From Streptomyces albidoflavus (GTDB lineage Bacteria; Actinomycetota; Actinomycetes; Streptomycetales; Streptomycetaceae), in the NCBI RefSeq assembly GCF_000719955.1, contig NZ_JOII01000007.1:247939-311938 (forward strand): DNA of 64,000 nt, read 5' to 3'. How positions within the stretch are numbered: position 1 is the first letter of the stretch; each line of letters starts with the position of its first letter. The notes beneath the pieces were generated by a model, which saw nothing but the letters and a program-made list of their open reading frames with translations, made no database searches and was not told where the DNA came from. The translations under genes were made by a program, and so were the position numbers. Below are positions 41,853 to 51,351 of the stretch, piece by piece.

Positions 41853-42539
41853 ATGAAGATCGTGGTGTTCGGGGCCACCGGCATGATCGGCAGCCGGATC
41901 ACCGCCGAGGCGGTGCACCGGGGCCATCAGGTGCTGGCGGTGAGCCGGAGCGGGGCGGCCCCCGTGCCCGGGGCGGTGGTGACGGCGGGCGACGCGGGCG
42001 ACCCGGATCGGGTCCGCGAACTGGCGGCCGGCGCCGACGCGGTCATCTCCGCCGTCGCACCGCCTCGCGACGGCTCCGACCCGGGCGAGGTCTTCCTCGC
42101 GGTCAACGTCGCGCTGGCCGAGGGGGTGAGCGCGGCCGCCGCCACGACTCCGGGGCCCGCCACCGGCCCCGGCGCGGGGCGGCTGGTCGTGGTCGGCGGC
42201 GCGGCGAGCCTGGAGGTGGCCCCGGACCGGCCGCTGGTCGAGGAGGAGGGGTTCCCCGAGGCGTACCGGCCGGAGGCGCTGGCCCAGCAGGACGTTCTCT
42301 GGTTCTACCGGGACATCGACGACCCGGGGCTGGACTGGACGTACATCTCCCCCGCGCCGGAGATCGGGCCGGGCGAGCGGACCGGGCACTACCGGATCGG
42401 CGGCGACACCCTGCTGACGGCCGAGGGGGCGGGCGGCAGCCACGCCTCGCGGATCAGCGCCGAGGACTTCGCGGTGGCCGTCGTCGACGAGGCGGAGCAG
42501 CACCGCCATCCGCGCACCCGGATCTCGGTGGCGTACTGA
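41853..42539 (+). CDS. NAD(P)-binding reductase, atypical SDR (YwnB-like)
   Basis: A 228-residue Rossmann protein. It starts MKIVVFGATGMIGSRITAEA, with the dinucleotide-binding GATGMIG loop, and has the short atypical-SDR length of YwnB/biliverdin-reductase-like proteins. GAGGGAGAGCTCCCG precedes the ATG at 41853; the in-frame extension through the parS sites is not used. It is probably an NAD(P)H-dependent oxidoreductase or binding protein; substrate unknown. The SpoIIE phosphatase gene follows after 50 nt. Confidence 0.85.
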   Translation: MKIVVFGATGMIGSRITAEAVHRGHQVLAVSRSGAAPVPGAVVTAGDAGDPDRVRELAAGADAVISAVAPPRDGSDPGEVFLAVNVALAEGVSAAAATTPGPATGPGAGRLVVVGGAASLEVAPDRPLVEEEGFPEAYRPEALAQQDVLWFYRDIDDPGLDWTYISPAPEIGPGERTGHYRIGGDTLLTAEGAGGSHASRISAEDFAVAVVDEAEQHRHPRTRISVAY

Positions 42540-42589
42540 CACCGTCCGCCCTGCGGCGGACGGCGGGAAGCGACCGGGAGGACAGGGCC

Positions 42590-43813
42590 ATGCGGCGGTT
42601 GCCGGGAGACGCGACGACGCAGATGCGCTCCGGTCGCGTCCCCGACCGCCCGCTGCCCTGGCTGCACGGCCGGCACGCCGTCTGGGCCCTGCCCGCGCTG
42701 CTCCTCGTCCTGATCGTCCTCGGCGACCTGTGGACCGGCAGAAGCTTCCGGATGATTGCCTGGGTGGTGATGGTCCCCGCCCTGACGGCCGCGCTCGCGG
42801 GGGTGGGGGCGACCGCCCTCTTCTCGGCCCTCTCCGTCGGGGCCTACCTGCTCATCGACTGGGCGCTGCGGCCGGGCCCGGAGACCGGGCTGCCCGGGCT
42901 TCTGCTGGTCGCCGCGGCGGGCGTGGTGTCGGTGGGGGCCAGCGCCGTCCGCCGGGCCAACGAGAGACGCACCGCCAAGCTCAGTCTCGCCGCCGACGTC
43001 GTCCGCGACACCGTGCTGCGGCCGCTGCCCTATCACTGGGGCGGGCTGGACTGGTCGGCGGTGTACGTCACCGCCGACCACGTCGCCCGGGTGGGCGGGG
43101 ACTTCTACGACCTCCAGCCGAGCCGGTACGGGACCCGGGTGATCCTCGGCGACGTCCAGGGCAAGGGCCTCGGCGCCGTCGCCGCCTCCGCCGTACTGCT
43201 CGGCACCTTCCGCGAGGCCGGGTATCACGAGGGCAGGCTGCGGGACGTGGCGCGGCGGCTGGAGACCCGGATGAAGCGGCAGCAGGCGTACACGCGTTAT
43301 CTGGGGCAGGACGAGGGGGGCGAGCGGTTCGCGACGGCGGTGGTGCTCTCCTTCGACCCGGTGGAGCCGGGCACGGTCCGGCGCGGCGTCGCCGGGATCG
43401 AGATCGTGACGCTGGGCCATGACGCACCGCTGGCGGTCGGGCCGGACGGCGTGCGGCCCCTGCGCTCCTCGGGCGGGGTCCCGCTGGGCATGGGGGAGCT
43501 GGCCTGCGACAGGCCGGAGGACGGCGGGCCGCGGGTCGTCCGCGACGGGCTGGCCCCCGGCGAGACGCTGCTGCTCTTCACCGACGGCGTCACCGAGGCC
43601 CGTGACCGGGACGGCGTCTTCTACCCGCTCCAGCAGGACCTGGAGCGGGCGCTCGCCGAGGACCCGGGCCTCGCCCGGCCGGACCGCCTGGTGCGCCACG
43701 TCCGCCACGCCGTGGCCCGCCACATCGCCGGTACCCGCTGGGAAGCCGACGACCTCACCCTCCTGGCCCTCAGCCCCCTGCCGGTCGAGCCGCAGCGGGA
43801 GGCGTTTCCGTAG
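42590..43813 (+). CDS. Membrane SpoIIE-type PP2C phosphatase
   Basis: A 407-residue protein: a short leader, four helices at about 30-125, a coiled region, then a SpoIIE-like PP2C domain from about residue 145 (VGGDFYDLQ and ILGDVQGKGLGA carry the metal-binding aspartates, LLFTDGVTEARD the distal motif). It has the Streptomyces form that usually dephosphorylates anti-sigma antagonists. GGGAGGACAGGGCC precedes the ATG. No anti-sigma gene is adjacent. Confidence 0.92.
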   Translation: MRRLPGDATTQMRSGRVPDRPLPWLHGRHAVWALPALLLVLIVLGDLWTGRSFRMIAWVVMVPALTAALAGVGATALFSALSVGAYLLIDWALRPGPETGLPGLLLVAAAGVVSVGASAVRRANERRTAKLSLAADVVRDTVLRPLPYHWGGLDWSAVYVTADHVARVGGDFYDLQPSRYGTRVILGDVQGKGLGAVAASAVLLGTFREAGYHEGRLRDVARRLETRMKRQQAYTRYLGQDEGGERFATAVVLSFDPVEPGTVRRGVAGIEIVTLGHDAPLAVGPDGVRPLRSSGGVPLGMGELACDRPEDGGPRVVRDGLAPGETLLLFTDGVTEARDRDGVFYPLQQDLERALAEDPGLARPDRLVRHVRHAVARHIAGTRWEADDLTLLALSPLPVEPQREAFP

Positions 43814-43914
43814 GACCGGCCCGCCTGCCCCGTCCCCGGATCGCGGGATCGGGGGAGAGGCGTGAGGCTGGGAGGTGGCCGTACGGGCCTGGGGGACGGA
43901 CGCGAAGGAGAGCC

Positions 43915-44985
43915 ATGAGCCAGCCCGAGAAGCTCCCCGAGACGATGAAGGCGGTCCAGTACCGCGAGGTGGGCGCGGCGCCCGAGGTGGTGGAGATACC
44001 CGTGCCGCGGCCGGGCCCCGGCGAGGTGCTGCTCAAGGTGACCGCCGCCGGCGTCTGCCACTCCGACATCGCGGTGATGGGCTGGACCGCGGAGCAGCTG
44101 CCCTTCCCGCTGCCGCTGACCCTGGGCCACGAGGGCGCCGGGGTGGTGGCCGAGGTCGGCGAGGGCGTCGACACGGTGCGGCCGGGCGACGCCGTCGTCG
44201 TCTACGGGCCCTGGGGCTGCGGCGCCTGCGTGAAGTGCGCGCAGGGCAAGGAGAACTACTGCCTGCGCGCCGAGGAGCTGAACATCCGCCCGCCCGGGCT
44301 GGGCGCACCCGGCGCCATGGCGGAGTACATGATCGTCGACGACCCCCGGCACCTGATCCCGCTCGGCGAGCTCGACCCGGTGCGGACCGTGCCGCTGACC
44401 GACGCGGGCCTCACCCCGTACCACGCGATCAAGCGGTCGCTGCCGAAGCTGGTGCCTGGTTCGACGGCCGTGGTCATCGGCGCGGGCGGCCTCGGCCATG
44501 TCGGCATCCAGCTGCTGCGGGCCATGACCGGGGCCCGGGTGATCGCGCTGGACGTCTCCGAGGAGAAGCTGGCGCTGGCCCGCGAGGTCGGCGCCCACGA
44601 GACGCTGATCTCGGACGACAAGGCGGTCGAGCGCATCCGCGAGCTGACCGGCGGGCGGGGCGCGGACGCCGTCTTCGACTTCGCCGGAGTCCCGCCGACC
44701 ACCGCCATCGCCCAGCAGTGCGCGGGGGTCGAGAGCGACGTGACGATCGTCGGCATCGGCGGCGGTTCGGTCGAGGTCGGTTTCGGCACCACGGCCTACG
44801 AGACGGTGGTCACCGCCCCCTACTGGGGCAGCCGCAGCGAACTCATCGAGGTCTACGACCTGGCGCGGCACGGCGACGTCACCGTGCACGTCGAGACGTA
44901 CAGCCTGGACGAGGCGCCGAAGGCGTACGAGCGGCTGCACGCCAACGAGGTGCGCGGCCGTGCCGTGATCGTGCCCGGCAGCTGA
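43915..44985 (+). CDS. Zinc-dependent alcohol dehydrogenase
   Basis: A 356-residue medium-chain dehydrogenase. Catalytic zinc ligands are in AGVCHSDIAVMGW and LGHEGAGVV. The structural zinc cysteines are in GCGACVKCAQGKENYC. The Rossmann motif is IGAGGLGHVGIQLL. It oxidises an alcohol with NAD(P); the substrate is not evident. GAAGGAGAGCC precedes the ATG. A CsoR-family gene lies next to it on the opposite strand. Confidence 0.93.
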   Translation: MSQPEKLPETMKAVQYREVGAAPEVVEIPVPRPGPGEVLLKVTAAGVCHSDIAVMGWTAEQLPFPLPLTLGHEGAGVVAEVGEGVDTVRPGDAVVVYGPWGCGACVKCAQGKENYCLRAEELNIRPPGLGAPGAMAEYMIVDDPRHLIPLGELDPVRTVPLTDAGLTPYHAIKRSLPKLVPGSTAVVIGAGGLGHVGIQLLRAMTGARVIALDVSEEKLALAREVGAHETLISDDKAVERIRELTGGRGADAVFDFAGVPPTTAIAQQCAGVESDVTIVGIGGGSVEVGFGTTAYETVVTAPYWGSRSELIEVYDLARHGDVTVHVETYSLDEAPKAYERLHANEVRGRAVIVPGS

Positions 44986-45022
44986 GGGCGCGGAGCCGGC
45001 CGCCCGCGCCGGGGGCCCGCCG

Positions 45023-46890
<1,868 letters not shown>

Positions 46891-46987
46891 TGGGCTTCCC
46901 CCAAGCCGTCCGGGGGACGGCGGATAGTGCGGACAGTGCGGTCGGCCGGAGCTCCGGCGGCGCTGCCGCCCTCCGGCGCGGGCCGAT

Positions 46988-47001
46988 GTTTCCCGTGAAA
47001 C
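46988..47001. other. parS-like site 4, one mismatch
   Basis: GTTTCCCGTGAAAC differs from the parS consensus at one position. Confidence 0.75.
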
Positions 47002-47022
47002 ACCAGGCGGCCCCATGACGGT

Positions 47023-47036
47023 GTTTCACGGGAAAC
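47023..47036. other. parS-like site 5, one mismatch
   Basis: GTTTCACGGGAAAC differs from the parS consensus at one position. Confidence 0.75.
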
Positions 47037-47044
47037 GTCCGGAT

Positions 47045-47058
47045 GTTTCACGTGAAAC
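47045..47058. other. parS site 6 (ParB binding)
   Basis: Exact GTTTCACGTGAAAC, with flanking ATG/CAT extending the palindrome. Confidence 0.92.
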
Positions 47059-47116
47059 ATCGGCCGGCCGGAAGCGCGGTCGGCTGCCGGAACTCCCCGG
47101 CCCGGTGCCGCCGCCG

Positions 47117-47614
47117 TCAGCGTTCGACGGGGCGGACGGAGACCGAGGTCGAGGAGAGAGATGCCTCGACCCAGATCTCGGTTCCCCTGGTGAGGGGAGC
47201 GGTGGATTTGGCGGAGAGTTTCAGCGGCTGGCCGCCGAGGTACACCAGCACCTCGCCGTAGCCACTGGCCGGAATCGCGGTGACCACGGAGCCGGCCGTA
47301 CCCACCAGGTCGGCCGAACGGGGCGTCGCGTCGGTCTGGTCGCGCATCAGGGCCTTGCTCAGCTTGAGCACCACCCAGCCCGTCACCACGCCGGCGAGGA
47401 CACCGACGACCGTCGCGCCGGCCACACCGAGCCCGGTGGTCCCCAGCACGATCGCTCCGCCGAACCCAAGCATCGACACGAACCCGGCAATGGCGGGCAG
47501 GGAGAGCAGACCGTCGAGGAAGTCCCCGAAGAATCCCTCCAGGACGCCGTCGAAGATCAGGGAAAGAACCAGCAGGACGATTCCCGCGATTCCCAGACCA
47601 AGAAACAGGGTCAC
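47117..47614 (-). CDS. NfeD-like flotillin partner
   Basis: A 165-residue protein with two to three helices (GLGIAGIVLLVLSLIFDG and later ones), then an OB-fold NfeD domain (LVGTAGSVVTAIPASGYGEV, GTEIWVEASLSSTSVSVRPV). NfeD/YuaF proteins pair with flotillins in membrane microdomains. The GTG has AGGGGTAAATC upstream. The flotillin gene lies downstream on the same strand, separated by the parS-type sites. Confidence 0.87.
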   Translation of the reverse strand: MTLFLGLGIAGIVLLVLSLIFDGVLEGFFGDFLDGLLSLPAIAGFVSMLGFGGAIVLGTTGLGVAGATVVGVLAGVVTGWVVLKLSKALMRDQTDATPRSADLVGTAGSVVTAIPASGYGEVLVYLGGQPLKLSAKSTAPLTRGTEIWVEASLSSTSVSVRPVER

Positions 47615-48273
47615 GATTTACCCCTCCCCGTGTCGCCGTTTCCCTCCCACACCACCGCGCCCCGCTCGCGGGGGGTCAGTCGTTTCCGGAACCGGCGGTC
47701 CTGATTTCCGCCGTGCCGTTCCGGGCCCGCTCCGCATTTCCGATGCGCGGGGCAGAGTGAGAAGCCGGTGCCGTGACTCTCCTGAATGTTCCCATAGGCC
47801 TGGCCGAAAAGACATTGCCGATCACCGGCAATCTTGACGCGTTCTTAATGCCGTGTCCCTGCCGCCGTCACCGGGCCTGCGGCTCCCCGTACGCCTGCGC
47901 GAGCCTGACCTCCCCCCGTACGGGCAAGCTGAGGCCATGGGTGGAAACGGGGCGGGAGAGCGTGCTCTGATGTCCCCTCGGCTCACGCGGCCGGGTCCCG
48001 GCACTGCTCGCGACGCCGCCCACGACAGAACTCCCGCGCGGGAGAGTCCCGGCGGAGCGTCCACTCCCGTACCGGCAGACCCATCCGGACCGCCCGCCGG
48101 TCCGAACAAGGGGTGGCCGGAAGCGGGCCGCCGGGAACCACACCCCGGACCCCACAGACGACCAGGTGCCCGGGGCACGTAGGCCCCGGGCACGGCCACC
48201 CACACCCACCGTCACGAACACCGCCGCGGCCACCCCGTACCGGGAACGGGCCGCGGCACAGGGGGAGACACAC
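47615..48273. other. Intergenic region between nfeD and the alpha/beta hydrolase
   Basis: About 660 nt between divergent genes with no convincing coding region. It holds a hairpin ATTGCCG-ATCAC-CGGCAAT (47814-47832), then TTGACG (47834-47839) as a possible -35. A short CCCCGC/GCGGGG stem lies at 47660-47673. The right half is GC-rich and featureless to the eye. Confidence 0.55.
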
Positions 48274-49110
48274 ATGAGGGCAGAGCGGGCCCAGGACGCC
48301 GAGCCACCGCCCGGCACGGACGCCAGCGCCGGGGCGGAGCCACCGGGGCGGCCCGAGGACGCGGCGACGCGGGGCGGTCTCGACGGGCTGCCGCGCCAGG
48401 GCGGACGCGGTGAGGGCGCGGGGAGGACGCCCCGGGCCGTGGTGATGCTGCTGCACGGCGGCCGGGAGGCGGGCCTGGAGGCGCCCCCGCCGTGGAACCT
48501 GCCCGGTCTGCGGATGCGCCCCTTCGGCCGGTCCATCGCCCGCGCCACCCGGGGCCGCGACGTGCGGCTGACCTCCGTCCGCTACACCCACCGGGGCTGG
48601 AACGGCGCCCGCGAGGACCCGCTGCGGGACACCTCCCGGGCACTGGACGCGGTGGCCGAGGAGTACGGCGAGGTCCCGGTGATCCTCGTCGGCCACTCCA
48701 TGGGCGGCCGGGCCGCCCTGCGCGCCGCCGGACACCCGCTGGTGCGCGGCGTCGTCGGCCTCGCCCCCTGGTGCCCGCCCGGCGACCCGGTGACCCAGCT
48801 CTCCGGCCGCTCGGTGGTCCTGTTGCACAGCGACCGCGACCACACCACCAGCCCGCTCGCCTCGCAGACCACGGCGACCCGGGCCCGCCGCGCCGGCGCC
48901 CGGACCTGCTCGGTGACCATCCGGGGCAGCGACCACGCGATGCTGCGCCGCGCCCCGGAGTGGCACCGGCTCACCGCCGAACTGGTCACCGGGCTGCTCG
49001 GCCACGGCCCGCTCCCCCCGGCCGTCGGCACCGCGCTGGCCCTTCCGCCGGGCACCACGGGGCCGGAGGGCAATCTCGACCTGGACCGGATCACGAGGGG
49101 CCGCCCGTAG
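48274..49110 (+). CDS. Alpha/beta hydrolase
   Basis: A 278-residue protein. After about 60 low-complexity residues comes an alpha/beta-hydrolase domain: VVMLLHGGREAG, nucleophile elbow VGHSMGGRAAL, LLHSDRDHTTSP (likely acid) and GSDHAMLRRAPEW (likely His). GGGGGAGACACAC precedes the ATG. The substrate is unknown. It converges on the LCP gene with 8 nt between. Confidence 0.82.
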   Translation: MRAERAQDAEPPPGTDASAGAEPPGRPEDAATRGGLDGLPRQGGRGEGAGRTPRAVVMLLHGGREAGLEAPPPWNLPGLRMRPFGRSIARATRGRDVRLTSVRYTHRGWNGAREDPLRDTSRALDAVAEEYGEVPVILVGHSMGGRAALRAAGHPLVRGVVGLAPWCPPGDPVTQLSGRSVVLLHSDRDHTTSPLASQTTATRARRAGARTCSVTIRGSDHAMLRRAPEWHRLTAELVTGLLGHGPLPPAVGTALALPPGTTGPEGNLDLDRITRGRP

Positions 49111-49118
49111 GGGGCGTC

Positions 49119-50663
49119 TCAGCCGTACGACAGGTCGTCGCAGAGGTCGTCGTCGGCCGAGCGGGCGCCGTCGGCCACCTCGGCCGGGACGCCGGTCGAC
49201 TGCGGCGAGGGGGAGGAATCCGGCCCGGCGTCGGGGTCGGCGGCGTAGGCGCTGCCGACGGTGATGTCGATGCCGGGTGCGGCCGTCTCGACGAGCCGGG
49301 CGCCCGGGAAGAGCCGGGCGGCCGTGCGGGCGCGGTCCGCCTCGCCGGGGCCGTGGGTGACGACGGTGCCCGCCACGTCCTGGCCGGGCGCGTTGCCCAG
49401 GGCGCCGACGGTGAAGCCGTGTTCGGTGAGGCGTGCGGCGGCGCGGGCGGCGAGGCCGCTGACGGTGGTGCCGTTGTGGACGGTGACGGTGGTGCCGGTG
49501 CCGTCGACCGGCCCGCTCGGCGCCGGTGAGGTGTCGGCGGCCGGGCGGGCCTCGCCACGGCCGCCGGCGTTCTTGCCGTCGAGGGTGCGGTCGTTGCGGA
49601 GCGCCTGCCACAGGGCGCCGGCGTCCGGCTCGACGACGGCCACCCGGTTGCCCTCGTAACGCCAGGGGATGGTGAGGAACTTGGTGTTGTCGAGGTCGAT
49701 GTTCTTGAGCCCCATGGCGAAGTCCAGGAGCTTGTCGGCGGAGCCGAGGCCCTGGTCGACCGTCATCGACCTGGTGGCGGCGTCCGCGAGCGGCAGGAGC
49801 TTGCCGGGGGTGAGCCCGTCCTCCTTGATCTTCTTCATCAGGCTGCCCACGAACGCCTGCTGGCGCTTGATGCGGCCGAGGTCGGAGCCGTCGCCGATGC
49901 CGTGCCGGATGCGGACGTAGTCCAGCGCCCGCTGCCCGGAGACGTCCTGCTCGCCGCGGGCGAAGACGCGGTCGCCGCGGGTGGCGCGCTTCGGGTTGAG
50001 GTCGCGCTCGTATATGTCCTGCGGGACGCAGACGCGGACGCCGCCGACCACCTCGGTGAGGTCGGAGAAGCCCTTGAAGTCGATGACGAGGGTGTGGTCG
50101 ACGCGCAGCCCGGTCAGCTGCTCCACCGTGTTCTGCGTGCAGGCGGGGTTGCCCTCGGGCGTCTCGCCCACCGTGTAGGCGGTGTTGAACATGGCGCGCT
50201 GTCTCGGCTCGGTCCAGGAGCCGTCCGGCAGGCGGCAGCTCGGGATCGGGACCAGGGTGTCGCGCGGGATGGAGACGGCGACGGCGTGCTGGGCGTCGGC
50301 GTAGACGTGCAGCAGCAGCGCGGTGTCGGAGCGGCCGATGTCGTCCTTGTCGCCGCCGCCGAGCTCGGCGTTGCCGCCGGTGCGGCTGTCGGAGCCGAGG
50401 AGCAGGATGTTCTGGCCCGCCGACGTGTCCGGGGGCCGGTTGTCGGAAACGCCCTCCTGGCCGAACGTGCCGAGGTTGCCGCCGAGTTTGAGGTAGAGCC
50501 AGCCGCCGCCCGCGGTGGCGAGCAGTGCCAGGGAGAGGCCGAGCAGCAGGACGGGCCGCGCCTTGCGCCCTCCCTCGTGCGCCGTCGCGGAACTCCGCTC
50601 GCGCCCGCCCCCCTCGCGCTCCGCACCCCCGCCCACGGGCACGCGTCGCCGGCTGCCGGTCAT
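49119..50663 (-). CDS. LytR-CpsA-Psr (LCP) cell-wall ligase with LytR C-terminal domain
   Basis: A 514-residue protein with a cytoplasmic basic N-terminus, one membrane helix (ARPVLLLGLSLALLATAGG), and an LCP domain (NILLLGSDSRTGG, SDTALLLHVYAD, VSIPRDTLVPI, GVRVCVP). A LytR_C domain at about 395-470 contains VTVHNGTTVSGLAARAA. LCP enzymes transfer teichoic-acid or other glycopolymers onto peptidoglycan from undecaprenyl-phosphate carriers. CTTCAGGT-side GGGGGAGTGACCGG precedes the ATG. A 32-bp inverted repeat lies 25 nt upstream. Confidence 0.93.
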   Translation of the reverse strand: MTGSRRRVPVGGGAEREGGGRERSSATAHEGGRKARPVLLLGLSLALLATAGGGWLYLKLGGNLGTFGQEGVSDNRPPDTSAGQNILLLGSDSRTGGNAELGGGDKDDIGRSDTALLLHVYADAQHAVAVSIPRDTLVPIPSCRLPDGSWTEPRQRAMFNTAYTVGETPEGNPACTQNTVEQLTGLRVDHTLVIDFKGFSDLTEVVGGVRVCVPQDIYERDLNPKRATRGDRVFARGEQDVSGQRALDYVRIRHGIGDGSDLGRIKRQQAFVGSLMKKIKEDGLTPGKLLPLADAATRSMTVDQGLGSADKLLDFAMGLKNIDLDNTKFLTIPWRYEGNRVAVVEPDAGALWQALRNDRTLDGKNAGGRGEARPAADTSPAPSGPVDGTGTTVTVHNGTTVSGLAARAAARLTEHGFTVGALGNAPGQDVAGTVVTHGPGEADRARTAARLFPGARLVETAAPGIDITVGSAYAADPDAGPDSSPSPQSTGVPAEVADGARSADDDLCDDLSYG

Positions 50664-50687
50664 CCGGTCACTCCCCCTTCAGGTCCC

Positions 50688-50754
50688 CTAGGGGGTGTCT
50701 TCACATCCCGCACGGCGCCGTGGGCGCCGTGCGGGATGTGAAGACACCCCCTAG
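50688..50754. repeat. Perfect 32-bp inverted repeat
   Basis: Arms 50688-50719 and 50723-50754 pair without mismatch around a 3-nt loop; the ends read CTAG. It lies between the small gene at 50945 and the LCP start. It could be the terminator of the former, or a dispersed hairpin element. Confidence 0.93.
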
Positions 50755-50869
50755 CCGCATCTGTACGACCTTGCGCAATGTAGCCACTCAAGTCGGGCAC
50801 GGGGAATCCTTCCCGGGTATCCGCCGGTCAGGCCCGAGTTGTCGCGGCACGGCCATGGCTCCCGGTAGT

Positions 50870-50882
50870 CCCCCCCCCCCCC
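50870..50882. repeat. Homopolymer run of thirteen C
   Basis: Thirteen consecutive C in the gap between the LCP leader and the stop of the small gene; the longest such run in the window. Confidence 0.9.
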
Positions 50883-50944
50883 GGGTGAACGACGGGGAGC
50901 GCCAGGGGTTCTCGGCCGGGTGCCCGCGTACGCCGGTGCGGGCG

Positions 50945-51229
50945 TCAGGGGCTGGCGTGGTCGTAGCCGTAGCGGAGCGGCTCGTGGTGGACGCGGGGGT
51001 CGCGCCGGTACACGTAGAGCGCGTCGACGCGGAACGGGGTCGGGCCGTCCTCGGTCCGGCACGGGTACGTCACCTGCACCACCGCCGGGCGGCCCAGGAC
51101 CCGCAGGCGTGTGCCGTGGGCCGGGCCGCCGTCGAGCAACGCCTGTTCCCCGGGGGCGGTTTCGGGGTCGGGATCGGGAGCGGCGGTCGGGGTGCGGGGC
51201 GGGGCTTCACCGGTTCCGTAGCTGCGCAT
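50945..51229 (-). CDS. Small hypothetical protein
   Basis: A 94-residue protein with a Pro-rich first third and an ordered later part (TRLRVLGRPAVVQVTYPCR, FRVDALYVYRRDPRVHHEPL). No family recognised. TAAAGT lies about 7-12 nt before the ATG, so the message may be leaderless. A perfect palindrome GCAGATCTGC (51243-51252) lies just upstream as a possible operator. Confidence 0.65.
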   Translation of the reverse strand: MRSYGTGEAPPRTPTAAPDPDPETAPGEQALLDGGPAHGTRLRVLGRPAVVQVTYPCRTEDGPTPFRVDALYVYRRDPRVHHEPLRYGYDHASP

Positions 51230-51351
51230 GTAAAGACTTTATGCAGATCTGCGCACCGGCTCCACGGTCCCGGGCCCGCTCCACCGCCACCCGGCCGGAA
51301 CGCGACGGTCTGCGGCCGGCTCCCCCGGAAACGACGGCCCGTACTCCGGAA

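Noticed and set aside
41629..41856. Small peptides MFHVKH and DVSRET repeated in several frames near 41.7 kb
   Set aside because: They are translations of the parS palindrome GTTTCACGTGAAAC, not genes.
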